Shown: piece after piece, positions 16,863 to 26,226 of the stretch
Layout: each line of letters opens with the position of its first letter
Numbering within the stretch: position 1 is the stretch's first letter
The notes under the pieces: generated by a model
Told to the model about the DNA's origin: nothing
Database searches by the model: none
The model's input: the letters and a program-made list of their open reading frames with translations, nothing else
Assembly: GCF_900290285.1 (NCBI RefSeq)
Contig: NZ_LT985754.1
Location: 1-46,085 of the forward strand
Direction: 5' to 3'
From: Candidatus Centipeda massiliensis
Lineage (GTDB): Bacteria > Bacillota > Negativicutes > Selenomonadales > Selenomonadaceae
Length of the DNA stretch: 46,085 bases
Program-made: the position numbers and the translations under genes

Positions 16863-17218
16863 AATAATTTATAGGCATAACCGATGTCTTGGATGCTTGG
16901 AGTATTACACAAAGAAGCTGTATATCTGCGCGAAGCACAATGGGGGTTCAAAGACATATCTGCGGCAACCTTCACGCGGATGAAAGAAGATGCAAAGATA
17001 CAACAGAACACGGTAGCGTGACATCTCGCACCACTAGAAGATTCAGCATAAAGGTAAGCGAAATAAAAACGAAACAGCGGGACACGAATATGGGCGAACA
17101 CATAAGGCGCCTGTATCCGTGTCCTCTTTTTCCGTTGTTCTGAGAAGGTTTTCCTCTGTTTTTTGAAATTGTCCTCCCCTATACCCCTATTTTTATAGGT
17201 ACAAGTAGCGCAGAAACT
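16863..17218. other. Intergenic stretch without a supported gene
   Basis: Short open frames on both strands here lack ribosome binding sites and recognisable motifs. One structure stands out: GGACACG (17080-17086) can pair with CGTGTCC (about 17119-17125), followed by TCTTTTTC, a possible plus-strand terminator. A small CCTAT/ATAGG hairpin lies near 17190, just past the SUKH gene. Confidence 0.4.
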
Positions 17219-17620
17219 TCAAGCCCGCTTACGGCAAAGGTCAAGATAGTCGGAGATGCTGTCACAGATTTTCGTCCACCGATCCCGCTGCAGGAGGTAT
17301 ACCTCCCCCGCCTCATTGACGATTGCTTTTTTCGCATCCACTGCTAAATCTTCGAGGACGAAGAAGCCACGTGGAAACGCAGGATTCACCGACTGCTCCG
17401 CCTTCGTCGCCACAACCGTGTTGAGTCGGCCCTCAATGTTCAGCCCCGTCCACTCTGTTGCCATGAAGTCAATGCAGCCGAAGGCTTTCACATAGTTCAT
17501 GTACTCCTCGGGAAAGGTCAGATTCAGAGCCTCCTGAGCCTCCTTGATCTGCTGATTCGTACAGCCCTTGATTGCCTCAAGTTCGGGAATCTCCCTCATC
17601 TTTGCAACGATATCACTCAT
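17219..17620 (-). CDS. SUKH (SMI1/KNR4) family immunity protein
   Basis: A 133-residue protein with the SUKH layout: an opening helix, then QQIKEAQEALNLTFPEEYMNYVKAFG, a strand-rich centre and a final helix ISDYLDLC. SUKH proteins are the commonest immunity proteins of contact-dependent and polymorphic nuclease toxins (known). AAGGAGG precedes ATG 17620; the longer in-frame starts upstream overlap the nuclease gene and lack ribosome binding sites. It directly follows the LHH nuclease, so it is very likely its antidote. Confidence 0.85.
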   Translation of the reverse strand: MSDIVAKMREIPELEAIKGCTNQQIKEAQEALNLTFPEEYMNYVKAFGCIDFMATEWTGLNIEGRLNTVVATKAEQSVNPAFPRGFFVLEDLAVDAKKAIVNEAGEVYLLQRDRWTKICDSISDYLDLCRKRA

Positions 17621-17633
17621 GATACAGTCCTCC

Positions 17634-18314
17634 TTACTGCGTCGCACGATCTTTCCAATGATCGGCTCGTTCCTGATTCCATGTGCTTCCTTCGCCATGA
17701 ACCTCGGTTTCAACCCCCTTATTATGAAGGATAGTGTCGTTGCCGTTGCAGCGATGCTCCTCAAAGGTCAGCTCGGCAAGCGGAGAATCCGCATGCTGTC
17801 CGATATGGTGCAGTTCAATGGGCTTGCCGTTCTCGTCCAGCGGGGAAAGTCCGCGCTCGACGCGTTCACGGTTCGTCCGTCCCTTCTCATCCACCTGATC
17901 CCAGTTGATATCTGTGCGGACGAGGCATTTCTTCCCATCCACCTCCGCCTCGACCAGCCCCGCTTTCTTGTAGATCTCATATTCCTCCATGCTTCCGATG
18001 GCATCAACGATCTCATCCGACCACCCTGTTTCATCCTTGATCCGCTGCTTCTCCTCATCTGTCAGCGAACGAATTTCCCCCTTCGTCTCACTAGGCGCTT
18101 CATATTCGCCCTGCCGCAGGATTTTCTCCATCCGAAGCTGCAGTTGCTCCGGTGAAAGCGTCCTGATGTCCTCCATTTTCTCCGCGAGCGGGCCACGCTC
18201 TTCATGAATGTGGATATTATCCAAACGCTTCCCCCAAGACTCTATGTCCTTTTTTGCCGCCTCTGCTACGACGCGCCCCTTCTCGGCGATTGCTGCAGCG
18301 ATTTCCTGAACCAT
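17634..18314 (-). CDS. LHH-family HNH nuclease toxin
   Basis: A 226-residue protein whose C-terminal part has ELHHIGQH (about 166-173), LTFEEHR and a later HG...TWNQERADHWK. This is the pattern of the LHH branch of the HNH/endonuclease VII superfamily found in bacterial toxins. The N-terminal half is a charged helical region with no signal peptide or known secretion tag. AAAGGAGGG precedes ATG 18314. It lies 2 bp after the HerA-like gene and 13 bp before its SUKH partner. Delivery to other cells or use within the cell after infection cannot be told apart from sequence. Confidence 0.85.
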   Translation of the reverse strand: MVQEIAAAIAEKGRVVAEAAKKDIESWGKRLDNIHIHEERGPLAEKMEDIRTLSPEQLQLRMEKILRQGEYEAPSETKGEIRSLTDEEKQRIKDETGWSDEIVDAIGSMEEYEIYKKAGLVEAEVDGKKCLVRTDINWDQVDEKGRTNRERVERGLSPLDENGKPIELHHIGQHADSPLAELTFEEHRCNGNDTILHNKGVETEVHGEGSTWNQERADHWKDRATQ

Positions 18315-18316
18315 CG

Positions 18317-21300
18317 CTACGCCCTCCTTTCATAGACGCACTTTACATCCTTGTAAAAATTTTTATCCGGCAGGAGCAGATACTCCGTCACACTGTGCGC
18401 GAGGTCTTTTCCCTGCTTATAATCTATGGCGAACAGTCCCGCAGCAGTCTTTACTGCCATCCCCTTTGTGTCCCTTCCATAGAACGCCGCGAGTTCCTTC
18501 TGCACTGCTTCCAGTTTTTCCTGTGTCGAAGCGCCGACCAGATTCGCACGGACTGCCGCGAGCAGTGTATCCGTCGGTATCCTGTCTCCCGAAAACACCC
18601 CATGCGCCAGCAACGTACCCACACCCTCACAGACGCACTCTGCAAGACGATCATGTACTGCTTTCTCAGGGATGAGGCTCACATTCTCCTCGCGCAGACG
18701 ACGTTCCAGCCGCTCCCTGAACATCTCGCAGCCGCGATAGATCTGATCCGCATCATCGACGTACAGGAGCGACATGAGCGCCCGCCCGCTATAGTCAAGG
18801 ATCTCCCTGTGCAGCGCCGCTGTCATCATAGCGCGATTGATAGCGGCGATCTTCTCTGCCGCCCCCTCCGCAAAGAATTTAACATCCAGCACGTGATTGG
18901 AGGACACCCTATCAAATTTTACGATAACAGGCTGTACCATCCCCTCCGTGTGACAGAGCGCATACCCCTGCCGACTGTTCCCAAGGTAGATCGCATCTGC
19001 GGGATGAACCCCGATGGTATTCGCGACTGCCTCTTGATCGTCCTTCGCCACAATTCGATGGATGATCTTATTCGAGGAGTTCTTGATGACATCGGGGGCA
19101 ATCTTCGTTGGGATCTGCTCCGCAACGATCACGCCCTGCCCGTAGGAGCGCATTTCGGCAAGCATATTCGTGAAATGCTCGACCGCCTTACCCTTCGCAT
19201 TTCCGACCTCCTTGTCCATCTCTGCGGGGACATTCTTAAGTAGGCGGTGCGCCTCCTCAATCACAAGCAGATGCTGCAGCCCCTTCTCTGCGCCCAGTTC
19301 CTTTGCCGTCTGCCGGCACTCGTTGACGTATATGATCAGAAGCCCCAGTCCGAATGCCTTGTCCGCATCATCCGCCAGACCCTCGAGTTCGATCACGACA
19401 TTACTGCCGAGCATTTCCTTCATATTGGGAAATTCGACCGTATTGAAGAGATAACCTTTTGCGCCGACGCAGAGGCTGTCAATCCGCGCCTTGATGGCAC
19501 TCTTGATGTTACCCTTCAGCTCATGGTCATATTCCATCCCATGCTCGAGATAGTAGTCAATCTCCTCTTTCAAGTCCTGCATCGTCGGGAAGAAGAAATG
19601 ATGGCCCTCCTGCTCATAGCTGCGGCGCAGCGCCTCCTCCTCAAACAGTCCGCTGATGCGACTGCGATCTCCAAAGCACGGATGGAAGCCAAAGACCAGG
19701 TTCCACCCCCTGCGCTCATAGATGCGGTACAGGCATTTTTCAAAGATATACGGCATGGGACCGTAAAATCCGAAGGAGGCACTGAACAGATCCTTCAGTG
19801 CGTCGATATGCTGCTGGGGACTGATGCCCGGCATGATGTAGAACGGATTCATGCGCAGGCTATTGAGTTCCGGTCGTCCCAGCGTATATACAGTGAGTTC
19901 GCCGTTGATGACGATATTGCGGTATTCCTTTTTGGCAGGTTCGACAACGAGGAACGGCTTCTTCGCCACTGCGAGGATCTTCTTCACCGTATTCGTTTTC
20001 CCGCTCCCCGTAATCCCGCAGACAAAGGTATGCTTGTTCAGTGCCTCATCGTCCAGCCCAAATGGGACATTCCCGAGCAAACGGTCATACTCGCATAGCT
20101 TCCCCAGTACCCGTTTCGCAGGGACACCCCCATAGTTCAGTGCATACCCCTTGGACTCACGCAGCTCGAATCCGACCGTATTGTCCATCGGAATAGTGCA
20201 GATCCCACAGAGTTCCTCCGAGGTGAGCAGACTAGACAGCTTCGACGCTCCTCCCGAGAAAAAATCCTTCGGAATCATCATCTGCACAGCGCCACCCTTG
20301 CGCTGTACTCTGCGCGAAAGGGTGACAGGCGGCAGCACCTCCGGAAGCCCCGCAGCCATTTCGCTATAGAGATAGCCCCGCAAAATACTGTCCGCCACTG
20401 CCCGATCTGAGGAGAACGACACAAAGGACTCCCACATCCCGATGTTGCGTCCAATCTTCAACCGCTCGACCTGCGTTTCCGCCATCTTCATAAGTTCGAG
20501 GGCAAAGCCGTTCTGAACATCCGCCGTCACGCTCTTATTTTTGCTGATGGTCCGACTGATGGCATCGCTGTAGCCGTAGGTCTCCTGATGCCCCGTATTT
20601 TTCGACACATTGATGCCGCAAAGCGTACCGATCAAGCCACCGGCAAGCGCCCCCTTTGGTCCCGCAGCCGCCAGCCCTGCAAGTGCGAACAGGGGCGCAG
20701 CGGATACGCCCATCGTCGTTCCTTCGGACTCCGTCTCGTTGTAGGAGTCGGTATGCGTATTCCCCTCACTGTAGCCCTCCTGCATGGATAGGGTACGCTT
20801 GGAGATGGCAAAACTCTGATCCTGTATGCGGATTGCAGCGTTGATCTTGTCCGCGATCTGCTTCGCAGGTATGGGACGACAGAGTGTGAGCATCGTATAG
20901 TTCTGCCCGTTCAGTGCGCGCATGAGGACAGAGAGGTCTCTTTCCTGATACGCCCCCTCAATCTTCAGCGCGGGGACACCGCTGACACAGCCCTCATAGC
21001 GCTCTGCCGCTGACTGCACCGTATGGGAAAGCGCCGCATTACACTCCTCGAGTTTGATGCCGGGAAAGATTCCCTGCACAACAATCTTTACATCGTCGCG
21101 CTGTACTCCGCCCTCTGCGTTCTGCAGACCGAGAACGAGCGAGGTTTCCCCTTCGCGACTAACGAGTCCGTAGCAGATCGCCTGTTGCATTGCATAGGCG
21201 GCGGTAAAAATCTTCTGCATCTTATCTGCAAAGTAGGCAAATTTGTCCTCTACATCGTAGATCGTACACTCCACGATACGGTAAAAGACGAACTGACGCA

Positions 21301-21469
21301 GGATCTCCTCCTCCGACACTGTCTCGATTGCCTGAAATTCGGTCTGCGTCAGTTCATAGACAGGATAGAACTCGCGCAGGAATGTCTCCGTGTGCCGTCC
21401 GAGCGTCAGCGTATCGTTCTTGAACGACCGCAGTTCCGTCTTCTCAGTCGATCGTACTTCTGTACTCAT
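18317..21469 (-). CDS. HerA-like (DUF87) hexameric ATPase
   Basis: This 1050-residue protein has Walker A GITGSGKT at 485-492, Walker B LLVIEEAH at about 740, and the HerA-type stretch with SNKIIHRIVAKDDQEAV soon after. The first 470 residues are not typical HerA. They include a hydrophobic Gly/Ala segment (about 258-285) that may touch the membrane. The C-terminal 200 residues form a helical extension. HerA-like ATPases translocate DNA or assemble with nucleases in antiphage systems (known). It overlaps the upstream gene by 4 bp and touches the nuclease gene downstream, so the three probably form a complex. Confidence 0.85.
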   Translation of the reverse strand: MSTEVRSTEKTELRSFKNDTLTLGRHTETFLREFYPVYELTQTEFQAIETVSEEEILRQFVFYRIVECTIYDVEDKFAYFADKMQKIFTAAYAMQQAICYGLVSREGETSLVLGLQNAEGGVQRDDVKIVVQGIFPGIKLEECNAALSHTVQSAAERYEGCVSGVPALKIEGAYQERDLSVLMRALNGQNYTMLTLCRPIPAKQIADKINAAIRIQDQSFAISKRTLSMQEGYSEGNTHTDSYNETESEGTTMGVSAAPLFALAGLAAAGPKGALAGGLIGTLCGINVSKNTGHQETYGYSDAISRTISKNKSVTADVQNGFALELMKMAETQVERLKIGRNIGMWESFVSFSSDRAVADSILRGYLYSEMAAGLPEVLPPVTLSRRVQRKGGAVQMMIPKDFFSGGASKLSSLLTSEELCGICTIPMDNTVGFELRESKGYALNYGGVPAKRVLGKLCEYDRLLGNVPFGLDDEALNKHTFVCGITGSGKTNTVKKILAVAKKPFLVVEPAKKEYRNIVINGELTVYTLGRPELNSLRMNPFYIMPGISPQQHIDALKDLFSASFGFYGPMPYIFEKCLYRIYERRGWNLVFGFHPCFGDRSRISGLFEEEALRRSYEQEGHHFFFPTMQDLKEEIDYYLEHGMEYDHELKGNIKSAIKARIDSLCVGAKGYLFNTVEFPNMKEMLGSNVVIELEGLADDADKAFGLGLLIIYVNECRQTAKELGAEKGLQHLLVIEEAHRLLKNVPAEMDKEVGNAKGKAVEHFTNMLAEMRSYGQGVIVAEQIPTKIAPDVIKNSSNKIIHRIVAKDDQEAVANTIGVHPADAIYLGNSRQGYALCHTEGMVQPVIVKFDRVSSNHVLDVKFFAEGAAEKIAAINRAMMTAALHREILDYSGRALMSLLYVDDADQIYRGCEMFRERLERRLREENVSLIPEKAVHDRLAECVCEGVGTLLAHGVFSGDRIPTDTLLAAVRANLVGASTQEKLEAVQKELAAFYGRDTKGMAVKTAAGLFAIDYKQGKDLAHSVTEYLLLPDKNFYKDVKCVYERRA

Positions 21470-22089
21470 TGCTCCACCAGCTTTCTCTCCAATGCCGAGA
21501 TTTTTTCATCATAGTATGCGTCAATACTGTCCACCCATGCGCAGAGGGACTGCGTAACGTTCTGAAAATATGCATCCAGCAGGGCGGCGGCACTGTCACG
21601 TCCCGCTCCTCCTCTCCTCCGGAGCATACCGCCTCTAAGGAGAATCGCCATCAATGCCACAATCAATGCGGCAATTCCGACGGGCGGCATCACTATCATG
21701 GTGATGATGATGACCCCACCAACCACTATGACCGCGCCAGAACGAACCCATTTGTTGAGTGTGGCTCTGCTCTCCTCATAGTTGATCTGCGCGGGGATAT
21801 CGAAGACGAATTTCTCGTTCAGCTCCGTCAGGATATCCAGTTCATAAAATGCTGCTTGATTGTGTGGTGTGCTGTAAAGCTGCTTGGCAAGCGTCTTCTT
21901 CATGAGCATATTGTAGACGCCCGAGAGGAGCATCTTGCTCTCCGGCGTGAGCCTGTTCACCGTGGCACGCACCGTCTGATCGAGCAATGCGTGCCCCTCC
22001 AGACCGGAGGAGAGTGCATCTGTGCGAAGGGATTTGATCAGGAGGTCAATATGCTGACGAATCTTCTCCTTTTCATCGTACGTCAACAT
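21466..22089 (-). CDS. Membrane protein of the dynamin-HerA operon
   Basis: A 207-residue protein with a helical N-terminal part, two adjacent hydrophobic helices (about 114-150: AVIVVGGVIIITMIV and GIAALIVALMAILL), then a basic patch LRRRGGAG and a final helix. Its start lies inside the 3' end of the dynamin gene (17-bp overlap) and its stop overlaps the HerA start (ATGA), so all three are translationally coupled. The family is not recognised. It is probably the membrane anchor of the complex. Confidence 0.7.
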   Translation of the reverse strand: MLTYDEKEKIRQHIDLLIKSLRTDALSSGLEGHALLDQTVRATVNRLTPESKMLLSGVYNMLMKKTLAKQLYSTPHNQAAFYELDILTELNEKFVFDIPAQINYEESRATLNKWVRSGAVIVVGGVIIITMIVMPPVGIAALIVALMAILLRGGMLRRRGGAGRDSAAALLDAYFQNVTQSLCAWVDSIDAYYDEKISALERKLVEQ

Positions 22090-24118
22090 AGTTCGCGATC
22101 ACACCTTTCAGCTTCATCGTATTGGTCTGCTCCTCCGCAATCAGATGCAGATTCTGCTCCAGACGCGCGATATCCCGCTGGCGCTTTTCATTGTCCTCCT
22201 TGTCCCGTAGCAGTTTGTCATATTCCTGCTCCATGCTCTCTTTATTTTCTGTGAGTTTTTTTGTGTATACCTTCCTACACGCTTCGATATAGTCAATCAC
22301 ATTGTCGACCATCTTTGGGACGATGTCTGCTTCCAGTCTCTCGCGGATGCTTTTCGCCACCAGTCTGACATGCTTACGCCGGGAATAATAGGGGGTTCGC
22401 TCTACGGATTTGAATGTATACCCCGTCTCTATCTCCTTGTATTCATCGGAATACATTTGTGTCAGAGTTCGAATCAAATCAAAATCCGATTCTGTAAAAT
22501 TCGGCAAATAGATGTCTGCCGAAATAGCGTCGGATGCCTCCAGCTGAACCAGTCGCTCATTGCACGCTCCAAGGAATGATTCTGCAATCTGCGCACGAAC
22601 ATCCTTGGAGCGCTCAATGGCATCAAACGTCATTGTTTTCATTTGCCGAAAGGTCTGATCGTTAATTTCATATTCGGGCAGATCGCTAAAATTGTTCAAT
22701 TCCCTTGCATATTCATTCTTCAGTTTCTCTGCAGTCAGATGAACGATGCCATTCCTATTCAGGGTATCTGTGTACTCATTGTATATTTCGACAACTCCAT
22801 CATTTATTTTATTGTATATCACCTGGATTTCTTCTTTCTTTTCGCGAATGGCATGCTCCAGCGCCGCAGGGTCGTGAAGATGCTTTTTCGCCATCTGAAG
22901 GGCATCAGAAAATTTGCCCTTATGCCGCCTGTATGCACTGTCGATATTCTCCACAAATCCCATGAGCTGAATATAATGTGCTTTTCGTGCAAACTTCTCC
23001 AAAGAGGCATGCACATCATCAAAAGAGGACAATGCTTCCATCTTTGCTATATATTGAGCCACGTCGTCGCGACTCTGCAGCCAGCAGATACTTGCCGGAG
23101 CAAAGTCATTGCCCTCCGCATCCATCTGTTTATAATACGCACCAATGCGCTCCGCAGTCTCAAGCATGCGACAATGGTTCAGAACAAGCTGGATCTTGCT
23201 GTCGACAAAGAGGAGTTTTTCCTTGTCAATATCCTTGCTGTACAGATTAACCGCCTGATCCCTAAGACGGTCGAAGTCCTGTTTAGAAAGATCGGCTATC
23301 CGTGTGAACGTGAGAAACAGGGACTCCTTCTGCTTTTCCTTGCATCCGTTATGGAAAAAGTTCATGAACGAGGTAGATTCCAGTGCCTGACCGCTCAGGG
23401 ATTTCACAAAGATGACCGCATTCGCGTGAACAAGGTATTCCTCGGCAATGCGCCCCACGCTCCCGTTTGCGCCCGTTCCAGGGCTGTCAATGATCGTGAT
23501 GCCACGCATGGCATCCGGCAGCGGACACTCGATCTCAATCTCCGTGATGATCTTCTTCCAATTCTGCTGCTCCTGTTTGATGTACTGGCGAATCAGATTA
23601 TTGTATGTATCTTCATTGAGATTGTAAAAATTATTCCCCCGTTCAGCCTGCAGGAATGCACTGATCTCGCTCTCCGGTATCGCCTTCCCCCGTGCCGGCA
23701 ACAGCAATTCGCTGTTGATGGTCGAAACGGGAATCTGACGATAATCATCGGAAAGGGCTGCGTGCTGTTTCAGGAAATTCCGGATGCCCTCCGCTCCACG
23801 CACGCGTGTTTGCCCGCCGCCTGCCATCCGTGCCAGCAGACAAAAATCACCGCCATGCCGGATTTTGATAATCGCGCTCGTACACTGCCGCACGTCCATC
23901 GGCACGACCTCTGTGCCAAGGTATGCATTGATAAAGGTGGACTTGCCGCTCTTTGCCTCGCCCAGAACCATGAGGACGAATTCTTCATCCTTAATCTTCT
24001 GTGCCTGGATTTTCATGCTCTCATCTACGCTCACCCCTGCTTTTTGGCAGAAGTTCTCGTATGCGTGATAGAGCGAGAGAACTTCTTTTTTGTTTTGCTG
24101 ATAATCTTTTGCAATCAT
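22073..24118 (-). CDS. Dynamin-like GTPase
   Basis: A protein of about 681 residues with a dynamin-type GTPase domain: P-loop GEAKSGKST (about 53-61), switch I region with CTSAI, DSPGTG (about 208) and TRIAD as the likely G4 motif. A long helical region that fits a dynamin stalk follows. GGAGGT lies 6 bp before ATG 24118, while ATG 24124 touches it directly, so 24118 is preferred. Bacterial dynamins remodel membranes and several act in phage defence (known). It is the first gene of the five-gene minus-strand operon ending at 17219. Confidence 0.85.
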   Translation of the reverse strand: MIAKDYQQNKKEVLSLYHAYENFCQKAGVSVDESMKIQAQKIKDEEFVLMVLGEAKSGKSTFINAYLGTEVVPMDVRQCTSAIIKIRHGGDFCLLARMAGGGQTRVRGAEGIRNFLKQHAALSDDYRQIPVSTINSELLLPARGKAIPESEISAFLQAERGNNFYNLNEDTYNNLIRQYIKQEQQNWKKIITEIEIECPLPDAMRGITIIDSPGTGANGSVGRIAEEYLVHANAVIFVKSLSGQALESTSFMNFFHNGCKEKQKESLFLTFTRIADLSKQDFDRLRDQAVNLYSKDIDKEKLLFVDSKIQLVLNHCRMLETAERIGAYYKQMDAEGNDFAPASICWLQSRDDVAQYIAKMEALSSFDDVHASLEKFARKAHYIQLMGFVENIDSAYRRHKGKFSDALQMAKKHLHDPAALEHAIREKKEEIQVIYNKINDGVVEIYNEYTDTLNRNGIVHLTAEKLKNEYARELNNFSDLPEYEINDQTFRQMKTMTFDAIERSKDVRAQIAESFLGACNERLVQLEASDAISADIYLPNFTESDFDLIRTLTQMYSDEYKEIETGYTFKSVERTPYYSRRKHVRLVAKSIRERLEADIVPKMVDNVIDYIEACRKVYTKKLTENKESMEQEYDKLLRDKEDNEKRQRDIARLEQNLHLIAEEQTNTMKLKGVIANYVDVR

Positions 24119-24237
24119 CTTCATACCTCCACACCATAGCAAAAGGACTCATGCGAGAGATTTTCTTGATTTTATATAAATTCTATCTTTCTGTATCATT
24201 ACCCTTCATTGATTTTTATCTTCATCAAGAACTCGTA

Positions 24238-25044
24238 TCAAGGCTCCGCATATGTCATGAGATGCTCGGTAATCGATTTCGACCATGTCGGAGGTATGCC
24301 CGCACCTTTGGCAAACGAGGAGATCATCGCACTGAGTGCCTCAAAGTTCGTGCGCACGCCCGCCACGTCACAGGCGAACGTGGCGGCATTCTCGGTGGGG
24401 ATGCCGATGTCTCCTGCGACCTTCACTGCGTCGATGTTCGCACCGAGAAGGATGAACGCCCAGCCCTCCTCTTCCTGCTGCTGTACCAACGCCCGCACTC
24501 TGTCAGGTGTCCAGTAGTCCCCGCTCTCGGGCTCGATCTTCGCGTTGTCCGTGACAATGATGAACATTGTACGCATGGGGCGATCCTCGGGGCGCGTCCT
24601 CCGGTACTCCTGCCGAGCCATGTGAATGCTGGCGCCGATGGAATCGAACACTCCCCCTCTGCCACGCGAGCTGTCCTGCTCTACGAAATCTTCGGGATGT
24701 TCACGTCTATACTGTCTCGCAAGGGTAAGGAGACGCGTAAAGCAGCCCTGTTCGATGAGCGCGGACTCCTCGGTGATCGGCACGCGGGTATTATGGTCAA
24801 TGCAATGGGTGATCTTTTTATGGTCGATGCAACCGGCGATCTCTTTCCAGAGCCAAACAAGGATATCCGACCGCTCCTCCCTGAGCCGCACGATCATATC
24901 GTTGAATCCGTCGATCACATCGGACTCAAGATCCACCATCGGTCCGCTCAGCTCCAACAGGAATACGAGTTCCGTCATCGCCCCGCTGCCGTCCACTTCG
25001 AGATAGCCCCTCCGACTGTCCGCCTGTCCCTTTGCCTCTGCCAT
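24238..25044 (-). CDS. vWA-like protein C with degenerate metal site
   Basis: A 268-residue protein aligning over its whole length with the vWA proteins at 29174 and 30184. The metal site is spoiled: ELSGP (31-35) replaces DxSxS and RGRGGVFD replaces the Thr-bearing RGSTALLD, while the last Asp (VTDN) is kept. The C-terminal half retains GWAFILLGANIDA and ends with TWSKSITEHLM. The start is ATG 25044 behind GAGGAAA; the longer frame up to 25158 overlaps the promoter and a repeat fragment. I infer a regulatory or structural paralogue that no longer binds ligand through a metal. Confidence 0.8.
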   Translation of the reverse strand: MAEAKGQADSRRGYLEVDGSGAMTELVFLLELSGPMVDLESDVIDGFNDMIVRLREERSDILVWLWKEIAGCIDHKKITHCIDHNTRVPITEESALIEQGCFTRLLTLARQYRREHPEDFVEQDSSRGRGGVFDSIGASIHMARQEYRRTRPEDRPMRTMFIIVTDNAKIEPESGDYWTPDRVRALVQQQEEEGWAFILLGANIDAVKVAGDIGIPTENAATFACDVAGVRTNFEALSAMISSFAKGAGIPPTWSKSITEHLMTYAEP

Positions 25045-25108
25045 GATGATTTCCTCCTCTGTACATGGTTGCTCTCTCCTAATAAAACAGCACCTCAGAT
25101 TGGATGAT

Positions 25109-25134
25109 GATGCTGAACTTATCAGTGCTTTTGT
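25109..25134 (-). repeat. Left-end fragment of the MITE-like repeat
   Basis: Read on the minus strand, AAAAGCACTGATAAGTTCAG matches the element's left end. It lies in the untranslated leader of vWA C, directly after the -10 box. Confidence 0.55.
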
Positions 25135-25135
25135 A

Positions 25136-25170
25136 AGTATATTGAATTGCATGGACAAATAAAGTCTATA
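25136..25170 (-). promoter_or_regulatory. Promoter of vWA C with GGAC-N7-GTCT dyad
   Basis: Minus-strand -10 TATACT (25141-25136), with half-sites GGAC (25153-25156) and GTCT (25164-25167), plus-strand reading. The first is part of CATGGAC, as in promoter D. Confidence 0.6.
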
Positions 25171-25258
25171 TCAAGCATATCTCAAAAACTTTTTCTCATC
25201 TGCATAGATATCCTCTATACTGTAATTTATCACTCGTTTTAATTTCCTGATAATTATA

Positions 25259-25333
25259 ACATAAGGAGTATCAATCATACAAGATTCTTCTCACATGACA
25301 CAAACCATTGTGTTCTCTTTTCCAAGGATCACA
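25259..25333. repeat. About 74-bp intergenic repeat, copy 2
   Basis: Matches 16789-16862. Its right part grades into the hairpin at 25300-25344, which is better formed here than in copy 1. Confidence 0.6.
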
Positions 25334-25344
25334 CAATGGTTTGT
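25300..25344. terminator. Long hairpin after the lipoprotein gene
   Basis: ACAAACCATTGTGT (25300-25313) pairs perfectly with ACACAATGGTTTGT (25331-25344). It lies 10 bp beyond the lipoprotein stop codon. The T run is poor, so termination or 3'-end protection is likely but not certain. Confidence 0.5.
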
Positions 25345-25354
25345 ATATGCCCGT

Positions 25355-26098
25355 CTATTTCTTTTTATTCTGTGGCACGACGAATTTCTGATACCATTCT
25401 TCGATCGGCTCGGGCTTGCCCGTATCGTAGATGAACATCTCTCGCGTATTCGGCTCCACCAGAACATCATGGAGACGGGTCATGCCACGAATCTGGAACA
25501 TATAGTATTCTCTGTCCGAGCCGGAAACCTTGTGGAGTTTCTGGTCGCTGCCACCGACTTCAACGACAACGGGGAATGTGTGTGCGTCGAGCCATGCCTG
25601 AAAGAGCCCCTTTGCCTCACTGTAAGAGATCGGCTGTCCATTGTTCCCTGCCGCGCTCTGCGGACTTTGAACCGACGAAAAGGCTTTCTCGATCAGCGCC
25701 GACAAGATCAGCTTGTTCTGCGGCACCTCATTGAACGCCAGATATGCTGTCTCAAACGTCCCCTGCTGCTCGTTGACGACGAATTGAATCCGCGCTTTCA
25801 CCGGTGCATCCTGATAGGTGCAATCTCCCGTAAACTCGACAACCTCTCTGCCGTCCTCCGCCTTAAAATGTTTCCACTGCGGACTGCCGAAAAAGGCGGT
25901 GAACGCCTGCTCATAGCTCACAGACGGATGACTGCTCGGATAGCCGTTCCTGACCATCTGCACGTATTTATCGTTGGCACTTTGCGAATGCGCGATGGTA
26001 TCCTCCACATCTTTCCCGATGCTGTCCACAACACTGCTGGAGCAGGCAGTGCACAGAACAAGGATCAGTATGGAGGAAATCAACATTAGCTTTTTCAT
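25355..26098 (-). CDS. Lipoprotein of unknown function
   Basis: A 247-residue protein with a lipoprotein signal peptide: a hydrophobic stretch and the lipobox LCTAC, with the lipidated Cys at about 19. The mature part has two regions with alternating strands; the last third carries REYYMFQIRGMTRLHDVLV and TGKPEPIEEWY. AGAGAGG precedes ATG 26098. It lies between vWA C and rtcB but has its own leader. I do not recognise a family. Confidence 0.7.
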   Translation of the reverse strand: MKKLMLISSILILVLCTACSSSVVDSIGKDVEDTIAHSQSANDKYVQMVRNGYPSSHPSVSYEQAFTAFFGSPQWKHFKAEDGREVVEFTGDCTYQDAPVKARIQFVVNEQQGTFETAYLAFNEVPQNKLILSALIEKAFSSVQSPQSAAGNNGQPISYSEAKGLFQAWLDAHTFPVVVEVGGSDQKLHKVSGSDREYYMFQIRGMTRLHDVLVEPNTREMFIYDTGKPEPIEEWYQKFVVPQNKKK

Positions 26099-26226
26099 TG
26101 GAATACCTCTCTTTCAAAAATTCTAAACACGAGCGAATCGCCGCGCCACTGCCAAAGCTGCTGCAGTGCTGCGGAGAACTTATGAGAACCTATGATATCT
26201 CCCAAGAGTGCACCGCACACGAGCGT

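Noticed and set aside
16889-17143. Possible small gene on the plus strand
   Set aside because: No ribosome binding site, no recognisable motif, and competing frames of equal length on both strands.
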